From Micromonospora cremea (GTDB lineage Bacteria > Actinomycetota > Actinomycetes > Mycobacteriales > Micromonosporaceae): a stretch of DNA of 64,000 nucleotides. The first letter of the stretch is position 1, and each line of letters begins with the position of its first letter. Made by a program: the position numbers and the translations under genes. The notes below the pieces were generated by a model. That model was not told the origin of the DNA, searched no databases, and worked only from the letters and a program-made list of their open reading frames with translations. The stretch lies in assembly GCF_900143515.1 (NCBI RefSeq), contig NZ_FSQT01000002.1, forward strand, positions 4,527,501 through 4,591,500. Reading direction: 5' to 3'. Below are positions 42,868 through 51,699 of the stretch, piece after piece.

Positions 42868-43824
42868 GTGGACCCCGAGGGCGACCGCAAGGACATCATC
42901 CTCGTCGTGGACGACGACGCGGACATCGCCCGCTTCGTCGAGTTCAACCTGCGGCTGCACGGCTTCGAGGTGATCCACGCCAGCGACGGCCAGGAGGCCC
43001 TCGAGGTCATCGAGCGGCAGCGGCCCGACCTGGCCGTGGTCGACCTGATGATGCCCCGGATCGACGGGCTGGAGCTGACCCGGCGGCTGCGCGCCAACCC
43101 GATGACCTCCGCCCTGCCGGTGATCATGCTGACGGCCAAGGGGATGACCGTCGACAAGGTGCACGGGCTCAGCGCCGGCGCCGACGACTACCTGGTCAAG
43201 CCGTTCGACACCGCCGAGCTGGTGGCCCGGGTCTCCTCGACCCTGCGCCGCAACAAGGAGTTCCGGGAGGTCTCCCCGCTGACCGGGCTGCCCGGCAACA
43301 GCCGGATCCGCCGGGAGATCAGCGACCGGGTCCGGCACGGTGTCGACTACGCGGTCGGCTACATCGACATCGACCGGTTCAAGAGCGTCAACGACCGGTA
43401 CGGCTTCGTCCGCGGCGACGACTTCATCTCCGCGCTGGCCCGCAGCCTGCACCGGGCGGTGGTGGCGGTGGGTCTGCCACCGGCGTTCCTCGGCCACGTC
43501 GGCGGCGACGACTTCGTCATCGTCTGCGCCCCGGACCAGGTCCGCTCGCTCACCTCCCGGGCGGTGGTCGACTTCGAGAAGGCGGCCGACACGCTCTACG
43601 ACCCGACCGACCGGGAGCGCGGCTTCGTCGAGCTGAAGGACCGGCGCGGCACCATCCGCCGGGCCGCCCTGGTCACCCTCTCCATCGGCGTCTCCCTCTC
43701 CGACGCCGGCAAACGGTTCACCGACCCGCTCGAGGCCATCGCGGTGGCCTCCGAGATGAAGACGGTCGCCAAGAGCCAGCCCGGGTCGTACGTGGCGGTG
43801 GACCGGCGGCGCGGCGTCACGTGA
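42868..43824 (+). CDS. Response regulator with GGDEF-type domain (GGDDF variant)
   Basis: 318 residues from GTG 42868. The receiver domain (about 9-125) has the acidic cluster VVDDDADI, the phosphorylation site LAVVDLMMP (Asp59), MLTAKG and the conserved Lys in LVKPFDT. The GGDEF-type domain (about 135-305) shows PLTGLPGNSRI, DIDRFKSVNDRYGFVRGDDF and, at residues 212-216, GGDDF instead of GG(D/E)EF. No RxxD inhibitory site precedes it. The Glu-to-Asp change makes diguanylate cyclase activity uncertain; it could be a c-di-GMP sensor, a pseudo-enzyme or a weak cyclase. No sensor kinase is adjacent. Start 2 nt after rpe suggests co-transcription. Confidence 0.88.
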   Translation: MDPEGDRKDIILVVDDDADIARFVEFNLRLHGFEVIHASDGQEALEVIERQRPDLAVVDLMMPRIDGLELTRRLRANPMTSALPVIMLTAKGMTVDKVHGLSAGADDYLVKPFDTAELVARVSSTLRRNKEFREVSPLTGLPGNSRIRREISDRVRHGVDYAVGYIDIDRFKSVNDRYGFVRGDDFISALARSLHRAVVAVGLPPAFLGHVGGDDFVIVCAPDQVRSLTSRAVVDFEKAADTLYDPTDRERGFVELKDRRGTIRRAALVTLSIGVSLSDAGKRFTDPLEAIAVASEMKTVAKSQPGSYVAVDRRRGVT

Positions 43825-43903
43825 GCGTGATCCGGCTGTGAAGTAGCTCGCCTCGGTGGCGGCACACCCCCGTTTGCGTGTAAGACTGCCCAAGTACCCA
43901 CCA

Positions 43904-44072
43904 CGCGCTGGCGGGACTCGGTGAAATTCCGAACCGGCGGTGATCCACGGTCCGACCGTGGTCAGCCCGCGACCCGGACGGCTCTGCCGTCCGGTGGACC
44001 TGGTGAAAATCCGGGGCCGACGGTTGGGGGCGGTTCGTCCGCGCCCAGACAGTCCGGATGGGAGACAGCGCG
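43904..44072 (+). promoter_or_regulatory. FMN riboswitch (RFN element)
   Basis: Basal stem P1 is CGCGCTG (43904-43910) with CAGCGCG (44066-44072). Conserved blocks in order: GGTGAAATTCCGAACCGGCG, GTCAGCCCGCGACCC, GGTGGACCTGGTGAAAATCC, GGGGCCGACGGTTGGGGGC and AGTCCGGATGGGAGA. A TAAGAC -10-like hexamer at 43881 may begin the transcript. Downstream, TCCCTG (44186-44191) is complementary to CAGGGA (44222-44227) next to the ribD start, so control may be at translation. Controls ribD-ribE-ribM-ribBA-ribH. Confidence 0.95.
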
Positions 44073-44234
44073 CGGGACGGACGGGTCCGAGCCGGCCGCT
44101 GGCTTCAGCGTGCCGTGCCGACCCCCCGGGGCGGCTGCGCCGTACCCGGACTCCGCCGCCGCATGCCCTGCGGCCCCATGCCGCCTCCCTGACCGCCCGC
44201 GCGGACCGGCGAGTGAGAGGGCAGGGACAGGGCG

Positions 44235-45296
44235 ATGGCCAGCGTCTCCGTCGATGAGGCGATGCGACGCGCGATCGAGCTGGCGGCGCGCGGGCTGGGA
44301 ACCACCAGCCCCAACCCAGTGGTCGGCTGCGTGCTGCTCGACGCGGACGGCACGGTCGTCGGCGAGGGCTTCCACGCCTACGCCGGGGGGCCGCACGCCG
44401 AGATCGTCGCGCTGGCCCAGGCCGGGGAGCGCGCCCGCGGCGGCACCGCCGTGGTCACCCTGGAACCCTGTGACCACACCGGCCGCACCGGTCCCTGCAG
44501 TACCGCGCTGGTCCAGGCCGGCGTGGGCCGGGTGGTCATCGCCGTACCCGACCCGAACCCGGTGGCCACCGGCGGCGCCGCCACGCTGCGCTCCGCCGGG
44601 GTCCGGGTGGACCTGGGAATACGCGGCGACGAGGCCGAGGCCGGCAACGTCGCCTGGTTGACCTCGATGCGCCGGGGCTGGCCGTACGTGATCTGGAAGT
44701 ACGCCGCCACGGTGGATGGCCGGTCCGCGGCGGCGGACGGAACCAGCATGTGGATCACCTCGGAGGCGGCCCGGATCGACGTGCACGCGCTGCGCGGCAC
44801 GGTCGACGCGGTCATCGTCGGGGTCGGCACCGTGCTCGCCGACGATCCCCGACTGACCGCCCGCAACCTGCGCGACGGCAGCCTGGCCATCCGGCAGCCG
44901 CTGCGGGTGGTGGTGGACAGCTCGGGGCGTACCCCGGCCGACGCCCGGGTCCGCGACGGCGCCGCGCGCACGTGGATCGCGACCGCAGCCGAGGTGGGCG
45001 CGGGCCCGGACGGCCGGGTCGACCTGCCGGCGCTGCTCGCGGCGCTGCACCAGCGCGGGGTCCGCGCGGTGCTGCTGGAGGGCGGCCCCCGGCTGGCCGG
45101 AGCGTTCCTCGCCGCAGGCCTGGTCGACAAGATCGTCGGGTACGTCGCGCCCCGGCTGCTCGGCGCCGGCCCGACCGCCCTGGTCGACGCGGGCGTGAGC
45201 ACCATCGCCGAGGCCATCGATTTGGAGTTCGTCGACGTTACGCAGATCGGTCCGGATCTCCGGATCACCGCGTTGCCCCGGAAGAGAGAGGGCTGA
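44235..45296 (+). CDS. ribD: Bifunctional riboflavin deaminase/reductase RibD
   Basis: 353 residues. Second and third steps from GTP to riboflavin. The N-terminal deaminase has the zinc site in HAEIVALAQAG and TLEPCDHTGRTGPCSTALV (HAE, PCxHxGxxxxC). The C-terminal reductase has KYAATVDGRSAAADGTSMWI, AVIVGVGTVLADDPRLTAR, VDSSGRTPADARV and EGGPRLAGAFLAAGLVDKI. First gene after the FMN riboswitch. Confidence 0.96.
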   Translation: MASVSVDEAMRRAIELAARGLGTTSPNPVVGCVLLDADGTVVGEGFHAYAGGPHAEIVALAQAGERARGGTAVVTLEPCDHTGRTGPCSTALVQAGVGRVVIAVPDPNPVATGGAATLRSAGVRVDLGIRGDEAEAGNVAWLTSMRRGWPYVIWKYAATVDGRSAAADGTSMWITSEAARIDVHALRGTVDAVIVGVGTVLADDPRLTARNLRDGSLAIRQPLRVVVDSSGRTPADARVRDGAARTWIATAAEVGAGPDGRVDLPALLAALHQRGVRAVLLEGGPRLAGAFLAAGLVDKIVGYVAPRLLGAGPTALVDAGVSTIAEAIDLEFVDVTQIGPDLRITALPRKREG

Positions 45297-45297
45297 C

Positions 45298-45936
45298 ATG
45301 TTCACCGGCATTGTCGAGGAGTTGGGCGAGGTCGTCCGGGTGTCGTCGACGGCGGGCGATTCGGCGCTGGTCGCCGTACGCGGCCCGCTGGTCACCTCCG
45401 ACGCCCGCCATGGCGACTCCATCGCGGTCAACGGCGTCTGCCTGACCGTGGTGGAGGCGGCGGACGGTGTCTTCACCGCGGACGTGATGGGGGAGACGCT
45501 GCGCCGCTCCGCGCTGGGCGCGCTGCGCCCCGGCGATCCGGTCAACCTGGAGCGGGCCGCCGCGCTGGGTAGCCGGCTCGGCGGGCACCTGGTGCAGGGC
45601 CACGTGGACGGGGTCGGTGAGGTGATCTCCCGCGAGCCGGCCGAGCAGTGGGAGACGGTCCGGTTCCGGCTGCCCGCCGCCCTGGCCCGGTACGTGGTGG
45701 AGAAGGGCTCGATCACCATCGACGGCGTCTCGCTGACCGTCGCCGAGGTGGGTGCCGACGAGTTCTCCGTCGGTCTGATCCCGACCACGCTCAAGCTGAC
45801 CACGCTCGGCGCGAAGGGCGTCGGCGACCCGGTCAACCTGGAGGTGGACGTGCTGGCCAAGTACGTCGAGCGGCTGCTCGGCGCCCGGCTGGCCGACGAC
45901 GCCGCCACGGCCGCCGGCACAGGCGGGGCCGTCTGA
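45298..45936 (+). CDS. ribE: Riboflavin synthase alpha subunit
   Basis: 212 residues, ATG 1 nt after the ribD stop. Dismutates two lumazines to riboflavin. Two tandem lumazine-binding barrels: MFTGIVEELGEVV, SIAVNGVCLTVVEA, FTADVMGETLRRSALG, GHLVQGHVDGVGEV, then the second copy with GSITIDGVSLTVAEV and FSVGLIPTTLKLTTLG. Overlaps the transporter gene by one base. Sometimes called ribC in other systems. Confidence 0.96.
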   Translation: MFTGIVEELGEVVRVSSTAGDSALVAVRGPLVTSDARHGDSIAVNGVCLTVVEAADGVFTADVMGETLRRSALGALRPGDPVNLERAAALGSRLGGHLVQGHVDGVGEVISREPAEQWETVRFRLPAALARYVVEKGSITIDGVSLTVAEVGADEFSVGLIPTTLKLTTLGAKGVGDPVNLEVDVLAKYVERLLGARLADDAATAAGTGGAV

Positions 45937-46625
45937 TGGGCCCGCTCGGCTGGCTCCTGGACGCCCAGGTGCAGGTGGCCGGCTCGCCGGTGCTGGTCCG
46001 GGAGATCGTCGGCAACGTGTTCGGGCTGGTCTCCGCGCTCCTCGGCCTGCGTCGGGTGGTCTGGGCCTGGCCGGTCGGCATGATCGGTAACGCGCTGCTG
46101 TTCACCGTCTTCCTCGGCGGGGTGTTCGCCACCCCGCAGGACCATGACCTCTACGGGCAGGCCGGCCGGCAGGTGTTCTTCTTCGCGGTCAGCGTCTACG
46201 GCTGGTGGCGCTGGCAACGCAACCGGCGCAGCGACGCCGGACACGCCGCGGTGCTGCCGCGCTGGGCCACCGGGCGGGAACGGCTGGCGATGCTGCTGGC
46301 CGCCGCCGTCGGCACCGCCGTGGCGTACCCGGTGCTCGCCGCACTGGGCTCCTGGGGCCCGCTGCCGGACGCCTGGATCCTCACCGGCAGCCTGCTGGCC
46401 ACCTACGGCATGGCGCGCGGCTGGGTGGAGTTCTGGCTGGTCTGGATCGCGGTGGACGCCGTCGGCGTGCCACTGCTGCTGCGCGGCGGGTTCTACCCGT
46501 CGGCGGCCATGTACCTGGTCTACGGCGCATTCTGCGCCTGGGGCTTCGCCGCCTGGTGGCGCACCTCGCGTGCCACCCGGCCGGCTGCCGCACTCCCGCC
46601 CACCTACACGGAGGCCGTCGCATGA
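45936..46625 (+). CDS. ribM: PnuC-family transporter, probable riboflavin importer RibM
   Basis: 229 residues, ATG sharing a base with the ribE stop. About seven hydrophobic helices. PnuC-family features: [76 protein letters not shown], and [16 protein letters not shown]. PnuC proteins import NMN/nicotinamide riboside, but members inside FMN-riboswitch operons (RibM/PnuX of corynebacteria and Streptomyces) import riboflavin. Operon position is the reason for this assignment. Overlaps ribBA by 4 nt. Confidence 0.88.
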   Translation: MGPLGWLLDAQVQVAGSPVLVREIVGNVFGLVSALLGLRRVVWAWPVGMIGNALLFTVFLGGVFATPQDHDLYGQAGRQVFFFAVSVYGWWRWQRNRRSDAGHAAVLPRWATGRERLAMLLAAAVGTAVAYPVLAALGSWGPLPDAWILTGSLLATYGMARGWVEFWLVWIAVDAVGVPLLLRGGFYPSAAMYLVYGAFCAWGFAAWWRTSRATRPAAALPPTYTEAVA

Positions 46626-47887
46626 GTACGTTCGCCAGCATCGAGCAGGCGGTCGCCGAGATCGCGGCCGGTCGGCCGGTCGTCGTGGTCGACGACGCCG
46701 ACCGGGAGAACGAGGGCGACCTGATCTTCGCGGCAGAGCTGGCCACGCCGGAGCTGCTCGCGTTCATGGTCCGCTACACGTCCGGCTACATCTGCGTGCC
46801 GCTCACCGAGAGCGAGGCCGACCGGCTCGACCTGCCGCCGATGCACCACACCAACCAGGACCGGCGCGGCACCGCGTACACGGTGACCGTGGACGCCCGG
46901 GAGGGGATCAGCACCGGCATCTCGGCCGCTGACCGCGCGCACACCATCCGGCTGCTCGCCGACGCGGGCACCGACCCGACGGACCTGGCCCGGCCCGGGC
47001 ACGTGGTGCCGCTGCGGGCCCGCGAGGGCGGCGTGCTGCGCCGGCCCGGGCACACCGAGGCGGCGGTGGACCTGACCCGGCTCGCCGGGCTGCGCCCCGC
47101 GGGCGTGCTCTGCGAACTGGTCAACGACGACGGCACCATGATGCGGTTGCCGGACCTGGAGAAGTTCTGCGCCGAGCACGGCCTCACGCTGATCACCATC
47201 GCTGACCTGATCGCGTATCGGCGGCGAAACGAGAAGCAGGTCGAGATGGTCGCCGAAGCTCGGATGCCGACCCGCCACGGGGTGTTCCGGGCGCTCGGCT
47301 ACCGCGCCGAGCACGACCCGGCCGAGCACGTCGCGATGGTGCTGGGTGACCTCGGTGACGGCCAGGACGTGCTGGTCCGGGTGCACTCCGAGTGCCTCAC
47401 CGGGGACGTGTTCGGCTCGCTGCGCTGCGACTGCGGGCCGCAGCTGGACGCCGCGCTGGCCCGCGTCGCACGCGAGGGCCGGGGCGTGGTGCTCTACGTG
47501 CGCGGGCACGAGGGACGCGGCATCGGGCTGCTGCACAAGCTCCAGGCGTACCAGTTGCAGGACCTGGGCCGGGACACCGTGGACGCCAACCTCGACCTGG
47601 GTCTGCCGGCCGACGCCCGGGACTACGGCACCGGCGCGCAGATCCTCTACGACCTGGGCGTGCGCTCGATGCGGCTGCTGACCAACAACCCGGCCAAGCG
47701 GGCCGGGCTGGAGGGCTACGGGTTGACGATCACCGGCCGGGAGGGGCTGCCGGCCGGCGCGCACCCGGAGAACCTGCGCTACCTGCGCACCAAGCGGGAC
47801 CGGATGGGTCACCTGCTGGACGAGTTGGACGAGGTGAGCGAGGCGCCGCTGGGGCGTCCGGTCGCCAACGATGAGATCGGAGCATGA
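46622..47887 (+). CDS. ribBA: Bifunctional DHBP synthase / GTP cyclohydrolase II
   Basis: 421 residues. The N-terminal 3,4-dihydroxy-2-butanone-4-phosphate synthase has [36 protein letters not shown] and [18 protein letters not shown]. The C-terminal GTP cyclohydrolase II has the zinc-binding [40 protein letters not shown] and [16 protein letters not shown]. Both entry steps of riboflavin synthesis in one protein. Overlaps ribM and ribH by 4 nt each. Confidence 0.97.
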   Translation: MSTFASIEQAVAEIAAGRPVVVVDDADRENEGDLIFAAELATPELLAFMVRYTSGYICVPLTESEADRLDLPPMHHTNQDRRGTAYTVTVDAREGISTGISAADRAHTIRLLADAGTDPTDLARPGHVVPLRAREGGVLRRPGHTEAAVDLTRLAGLRPAGVLCELVNDDGTMMRLPDLEKFCAEHGLTLITIADLIAYRRRNEKQVEMVAEARMPTRHGVFRALGYRAEHDPAEHVAMVLGDLGDGQDVLVRVHSECLTGDVFGSLRCDCGPQLDAALARVAREGRGVVLYVRGHEGRGIGLLHKLQAYQLQDLGRDTVDANLDLGLPADARDYGTGAQILYDLGVRSMRLLTNNPAKRAGLEGYGLTITGREGLPAGAHPENLRYLRTKRDRMGHLLDELDEVSEAPLGRPVANDEIGA

Positions 47888-48387
47888 CGATGGCGGGTTT
47901 CGGTGAGCCGGGGGTCGACGCGGTGGACGCCGCGGGGCTGACCGTCGGGGTGGTGGCGGCCCGGTGGCACGGCGAGCTGACCGACCACATGCTGGAGCGG
48001 GCGGTGGCCGCCGCCGAGGCGTGCGGCGCCCGCTCCGTGGTGGCCCGGGTCGCCGGCTCGGTCGAGCTGCCGGTGGTCGCCCAGGCCCTCGCGCGCCGCT
48101 GCGACGTGGTGGTCGCACTCGGCGTGGTGGTCCGCGGCGCCACCGCGCACTTCGACTACGTCTGCCGTTCGGTCACCGACGGGCTGACCCGGGTGGCGCT
48201 GGACGAGGGCAAGCCGGTGGCGCACGGGGTGCTCACCGTGGAGACCATCGAGCAGGCCCGGGACCGGGCCGGGCTGCCCGGGTCGGCGGAGGACAAGGGT
48301 TGGTCGGCCACCGTCGCCGCGCTCGACGCCGCGCTGGCTGTCCGCACTCTTGCCCGAAACGGCCAGCGGGTCGGCTTCAGCGGCTGA
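47884..48387 (+). CDS. ribH: 6,7-dimethyl-8-ribityllumazine synthase
   Basis: 167 residues. Joins the pyrimidine and the butanone phosphate. Signatures: [60 protein letters not shown] with the catalytic His region, and [17 protein letters not shown]. Last gene of the riboflavin operon; hisE starts 26 nt later. Confidence 0.96.
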   Translation: MTMAGFGEPGVDAVDAAGLTVGVVAARWHGELTDHMLERAVAAAEACGARSVVARVAGSVELPVVAQALARRCDVVVALGVVVRGATAHFDYVCRSVTDGLTRVALDEGKPVAHGVLTVETIEQARDRAGLPGSAEDKGWSATVAALDAALAVRTLARNGQRVGFSG

Positions 48388-48413
48388 CCGTCCGGCTGGA
48401 AGAATCGCGTTCC

Positions 48414-48677
48414 GTGAAGACGTTCGAGGAGTTGTTCGCCGAGCTGCAGGCCAAGGCCGCCGCCGGCACCCCGGGCTCGGGCACCGTCGCCGCCCTGGAC
48501 AAGGGGGTGCACTTCATCGGCAAGAAGGTCGTCGAGGAGGCGGCCGAGTCGTGGATGGCCGCCGAGCATGAGGGGCCGGAGCGCACCGCCGAGGAGATCT
48601 CCCAACTGCTCTACCAGGTGCAGGTGCTGATGCTGGCCAGCGGTCTCGAACTCAAGGACGTCTACCGACATCTGTGA
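48414..48677 (+). CDS. hisE: Phosphoribosyl-ATP pyrophosphatase
   Basis: 87 residues from GTG 48414 ([16 protein letters not shown]). Second step of histidine synthesis. The MazG-like helical motif is intact: [18 protein letters not shown] (metal-binding Glu residues) and [20 protein letters not shown] with the conserved Asp position replaced by Gln as in many actinobacteria. There is no ribosome-binding site and an AAGAAT at about 48400 could be a -10, so it may be leaderless. Forms a pair with hisG. Confidence 0.93.
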   Translation: MKTFEELFAELQAKAAAGTPGSGTVAALDKGVHFIGKKVVEEAAESWMAAEHEGPERTAEEISQLLYQVQVLMLASGLELKDVYRHL

Positions 48678-48723
48678 GTGCCCCACTCGTTGATCGCCAT
48701 CCGGATCGAAGGAGCACTCCGTC

Positions 48724-49569
48724 ATGCTGCGTGTCGCCATTCCCAACAAGGGCACCCTGGCCGAACCGGCCGCCCAGATGCTGCGCGAGGCGGGCTACCG
48801 CCAGCGCACCGAGCCCAAGGACCTCGTCTGCCGGGACGAGTCCAACGACGTCGAATTCTTCTACCTGCGTCCCAAGGACATCGCCACCTACGTCGGGTCC
48901 GGTGACCTCGACCTCGGGATCACCGGCCGGGACCTGCTGATCGACTCGGCCGCGCCGGCCGAGGAGGTCGTCGACCTCGTCTTCGGCCAGGCCACCTTCC
49001 GCTTCGCCGCCCGCCCCGACGACATCGCCTCGATACGCGACCTGGGCGGGCACCGCATCGCCACCGCGTACCCGGGGCTGGTCGAGCGGCACCTCGGCGA
49101 GCTGGGCGTCAAGGCCGACGTGATCCGCCTGGACGGCGCGGTGGAGAACGCCGTCCGGCTCGGCGTCGCCGACGTGGTGGCCGACGTGGTGGAGACCGGC
49201 GCCACCCTGCGCCAGGCGGGCCTCGTGGTCTTCGGCGAGCCGCTGCTGCGCTCCTCGGCGGTGCTGGTCCGCCGGGCCGGCGCGTCGGGGCACGCGCAGG
49301 CCGAGCAGTTGCTGCGCCGCCTGCACGGCGTGCTGGTGGCCCGCCGGTACGTGATGCTCGCCTACGACGTGCCGGCCGGCCTGCTGGACCGGGCCAGCGG
49401 GCTGACCCCCGGCATCGAGTCGCCCACGGTGTCGCCGCTGCACCGGGAGGGCTGGGTGGCCGTGCAGGCGATGGTGCTCCGCGACGACGTGCACCGGATC
49501 ATGGACGAGCTGTACGAGCTGGGCGCCCGGGCCATCCTGGTCACCAATATCCACGCCTGCCGGCTCTGA
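48724..49569 (+). CDS. hisG: ATP phosphoribosyltransferase, long form
   Basis: 281 residues. First, feedback-controlled step of histidine synthesis. Long form: catalytic domain with RVAIPNKGTLAEPAAQMLRE, YLRPKDIATYVGSGDLDLGI, ATAYPGLVERHLGELG and the PRPP loop VADVVADVVETGATLRQAGL; then a C-terminal ACT-like histidine-binding domain (SPTVSPLHREGWVAVQAMVL) ending in ARAILVTNIHACRL. ATG with AAGGAGC upstream. Followed by a strong hairpin. Confidence 0.97.
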   Translation: MLRVAIPNKGTLAEPAAQMLREAGYRQRTEPKDLVCRDESNDVEFFYLRPKDIATYVGSGDLDLGITGRDLLIDSAAPAEEVVDLVFGQATFRFAARPDDIASIRDLGGHRIATAYPGLVERHLGELGVKADVIRLDGAVENAVRLGVADVVADVVETGATLRQAGLVVFGEPLLRSSAVLVRRAGASGHAQAEQLLRRLHGVLVARRYVMLAYDVPAGLLDRASGLTPGIESPTVSPLHREGWVAVQAMVLRDDVHRIMDELYELGARAILVTNIHACRL

Positions 49570-49691
49570 CCCTGCCGGGCGCTGCACGTGCTTGTGGCTG
49601 GGGTGGTCGCCCGGGCTGGTCGGCCCGCTCGACCCGCGTCGGGAGCGCCGGGTTGGTGGGCCTGAGGCCTGCTTGATCGATTCGGGATCGC

Positions 49692-49732
49692 CGATATGGG
49701 GGTGTCCGCCCGTGCGGGACACCCCCGTATCG
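49692..49732. terminator. Terminator-like hairpin after hisG
   Basis: CGATATGGGGGTGTCC (49692-49707) pairs with GGACACCCCCGTATCG (49717-49732); one mismatched pair (T/G). It lies 123 nt after the hisG stop. The rest of the 480-bp gap up to 50049 holds no gene I can support: it becomes low-complexity from about 49890, with repeated GGGGAGCGG and GGCGCAGGCGGCGC units. Confidence 0.65.
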
Positions 49733-50049
49733 CTGATCTCGAGTGGATCTACCGCCCGTGGCGCCTGTGACACCCAGGTGACCCGGTGACGATCACGCCG
49801 GACCGTGGGAGATCACGCTCGAACATGGAAGTAGTGGCTTCCACCAGCACCCGAGGCCACTGGATCCCTGATCGAGCGCGATCTTGGGGGGAGCGGTGCG
49901 GCGGGGAGCGGCGCGGCGGGGGAGCGGCGCAGTCGGCGTAGGCGGCGCAGGCGGCGCGGTGCGGTGGCTCGCCGGGTGAGTCTGCCGCGCTGGCGGGTGC
50001 TCGGCGGGTGGTGCGGTCGCCGGGCGGGGGTGGATGGCAGACTGGTGGG

Positions 50050-50523
50050 GTGAGTGAAACCGAGCTGATCCGCCTGAAGCCCCGCCGCATCCGGGTGGTC
50101 TGCTGGTCCTCGGCGGTCGCGCTGGTGGTGGTGTTCGGTCTGGTTGCCACCTCGTTGAGTGGGCCGACCGGCGACGGCTACGGCAGCTTCCAGCGCGGTG
50201 ACCAGATCGCCATGGTCGGTCTGGGCATCTTCGGCGCTCTGGGCTTTCTGCTGTTCACCCGCCCTCGGGTGGAGGCTGACGCCCGTGGTGTCCGGGTGCG
50301 CAACGTCATCAGCTCGTACGAGCTGCCCTGGGAGGTCGTCCGGGGCGTCCGCTTCGACCGGGGCGCGCCCTGGGCCAGCCTGGAGCTGCACGACGACGAC
50401 CTGCTGCCGATGATCGCCCTGCAGGCAGCCGACAAGGAGTCGGCCGTCGAAGGGGTCCGTGCGCTGCGGCGACTGCACCAGGCGCACCTGGCCCGCCTCA
50501 CCGAGCGCGCCACCGGCCGCTGA
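50050..50523 (+). CDS. PH-domain-like small membrane protein
   Basis: 157 residues from GTG 50050. Two hydrophobic helices at about residues 13-35 (IRVVCWSSAVALVVVFGLVA) and 50-70 (MVGLGIFGALGFLLFTRPRV), then a soluble region RVEADARGVRVRNVISSYEL, PWEVVRGVRFDRGAPWASLE, resembling the bacterial PH domain found in many small actinobacterial membrane proteins. This architecture next to hisG is common in the group. Function unknown. An acidic-to-basic C-terminus (RALRRLHQAHLARLTERATG) follows. Confidence 0.82.
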   Translation: MSETELIRLKPRRIRVVCWSSAVALVVVFGLVATSLSGPTGDGYGSFQRGDQIAMVGLGIFGALGFLLFTRPRVEADARGVRVRNVISSYELPWEVVRGVRFDRGAPWASLELHDDDLLPMIALQAADKESAVEGVRALRRLHQAHLARLTERATGR

Positions 50524-50566
50524 CGGGCCTCCACGCTGCGCCCACCCGCTCTGCGGTGCTCGTGGG

Positions 50567-50665
50567 CCGTGCCACTCAAGATCCGCGCAACTTCCCCGAA
50601 AGTGCTGACTCAGCGCGCTGGGAGACAGCAGTTTCGGGAAACTGTGCGGATCTTGAGTGGCACGG
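50567..50665. repeat. Long imperfect inverted repeat between the PH-domain gene and infC
   Basis: Left arm 50567-50607 and right arm 50626-50665 are complementary over about 40 nt: CCGTGCCACTCAAGATCCGC pairs perfectly with GCGGATCTTGAGTGGCACGG, and the inner part pairs with three mismatches and a one-base bulge. The loop is 18 nt. No coding frame. Probably a dispersed palindromic element that may also terminate transcription before infC. Confidence 0.75.
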
Positions 50666-50719
50666 GGCGGACGCGGCCGAAACCCAGCCGGGACCGGGCG
50701 CGGTCGTGGGGTGTCCGGT

Positions 50720-50749
50720 TTGGGAGCGGCCGGGACGTCGGTGTAGTGT
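50720..50749 (+). promoter_or_regulatory. Likely infC promoter
   Basis: TTGGGA (50720-50725) and TAGTGT (50744-50749) are 18 nt apart, giving a leader of about 255 nt before the infC start. Confidence 0.45.
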
Positions 50750-50763
50750 TATCGAGTCGACCA

Positions 50764-50950
50764 GGCTGTCTCCGCGTGCGAGCAGACAGCCACGAAAGCG
50801 GAGCGCCTGCTCCCACCCGAGTCGCCGCTACGGTGGCCGGGTCCGGTCCCCGGTTCCGGGCACGTTCCGGTTCCGGATGCGCGATCCTGTGATCGTGCCG
50901 ACCGGTCGAGCGGGCCCTGGCATACGCCGGGGCCTTCTGCTTTCCGGGTC
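50764..50950 (+). promoter_or_regulatory. Structured infC leader with attenuator-like terminator
   Basis: Elements in order: GGCTGTCT (50764-50771) with AGACAGCC (50784-50791), a perfect 8-bp stem; GGAGC/GCTCC (about 50810-50823); and GGCCCTGGC-ATAC-GCCGGGGCC (about 50914-50935) followed by TTCTGCTTTCC, which resembles an intrinsic terminator. A long structured leader ending in a terminator upstream of infC-rpmI-rplT suggests attenuation. The sensing ligand or protein is not evident. Confidence 0.5.
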
Positions 50951-51010
50951 GGTTCCCACCCGGGAGCCGCGGGGGTCGGTGAAAGAGCAGAAACGACTCG
51001 AGGAGGCCCC

Positions 51011-51679
51011 ATCAGCGTCGAACCACGCGTGAACGAGCAGATCCGGGCACGTGAGGTCCGACTGGTCGGCCCCGAGGGTGAGCAGGTGGGCATCGTCCCA
51101 CTGGAGCGCGCCCTTCAGCTGGCCGCGGACGTCGATCTGGACCTGGTCGAGGTTGCGCCGATGGCGCGCCCGCCGGTGTGCAAGCTCATGGACTTCGGCA
51201 AGTTCAAGTACGAGAGCGCACTCAAGGCGCGCGAAGCGCGGCGTAACCAGCAGCAGACCGTCATCAAGGAAATGAAGCTCCGACCGAAGATCGACCCGCA
51301 CGACTACGAGACCAAGAAGGGTCACGTGGTGCGGTTCCTCAAGGCGGGCGACAAGGTCAAGGTGACGATCATGTTCCGCGGTCGCGAGCAGAGCCGCCCG
51401 GAGCTGGGCTACCGGCTCCTGCGCCGGCTCGAATCCGAGATCACGGAACTGGGATACGTCGAGGCCGCTCCGAAGCAGGACGGTCGAAACATGATCATGG
51501 TTCTCGCTCCGCATCGGGCCGTCAAGGCCTCCGCGGTCGCCGCTACGGCGTCCCGCGGTGCACCTCGGGAGCGGGGCGCGGACGAGTCCGCTGCCCCGGA
51601 AGCCGATGAGACCGCGGCGGCCGGCGAGACCGCAGCAGCCGGTGACACCGGCACCGCCGCCGACACCAGCGGCGAGTAA
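51011..51679 (+). CDS. infC: Translation initiation factor IF-3 (apparent ATC start)
   Basis: 222 residues from ATC 51011. AGGAGG (51001-51006) stands just upstream, and the sequence from ATC ([20 protein letters not shown]) matches the conserved IF3 N-terminus. The first GTG (51029) would cut six conserved residues and has no ribosome-binding site. A non-ATG/GTG/TTG start is a known device by which IF3 represses its own synthesis. The N- and C-domains are complete ([55 protein letters not shown]). The last 50 residues are a low-complexity Ala/Glu/Asp/Thr tail. Confidence 0.93.
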   Translation: MSVEPRVNEQIRAREVRLVGPEGEQVGIVPLERALQLAADVDLDLVEVAPMARPPVCKLMDFGKFKYESALKAREARRNQQQTVIKEMKLRPKIDPHDYETKKGHVVRFLKAGDKVKVTIMFRGREQSRPELGYRLLRRLESEITELGYVEAAPKQDGRNMIMVLAPHRAVKASAVAATASRGAPRERGADESAAPEADETAAAGETAAAGDTGTAADTSGE

Positions 51680-51699
51680 CAGGGGAGAAGACGTTCCAC

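Noticed and set aside
49880..50010. Short repeated GGGGAGCGG / GGCGCAGGCGGCGC units, considered as CRISPR or tandem repeat array
   Set aside because: Units are irregular, a few bases long and have no spacers; simple low-complexity sequence.
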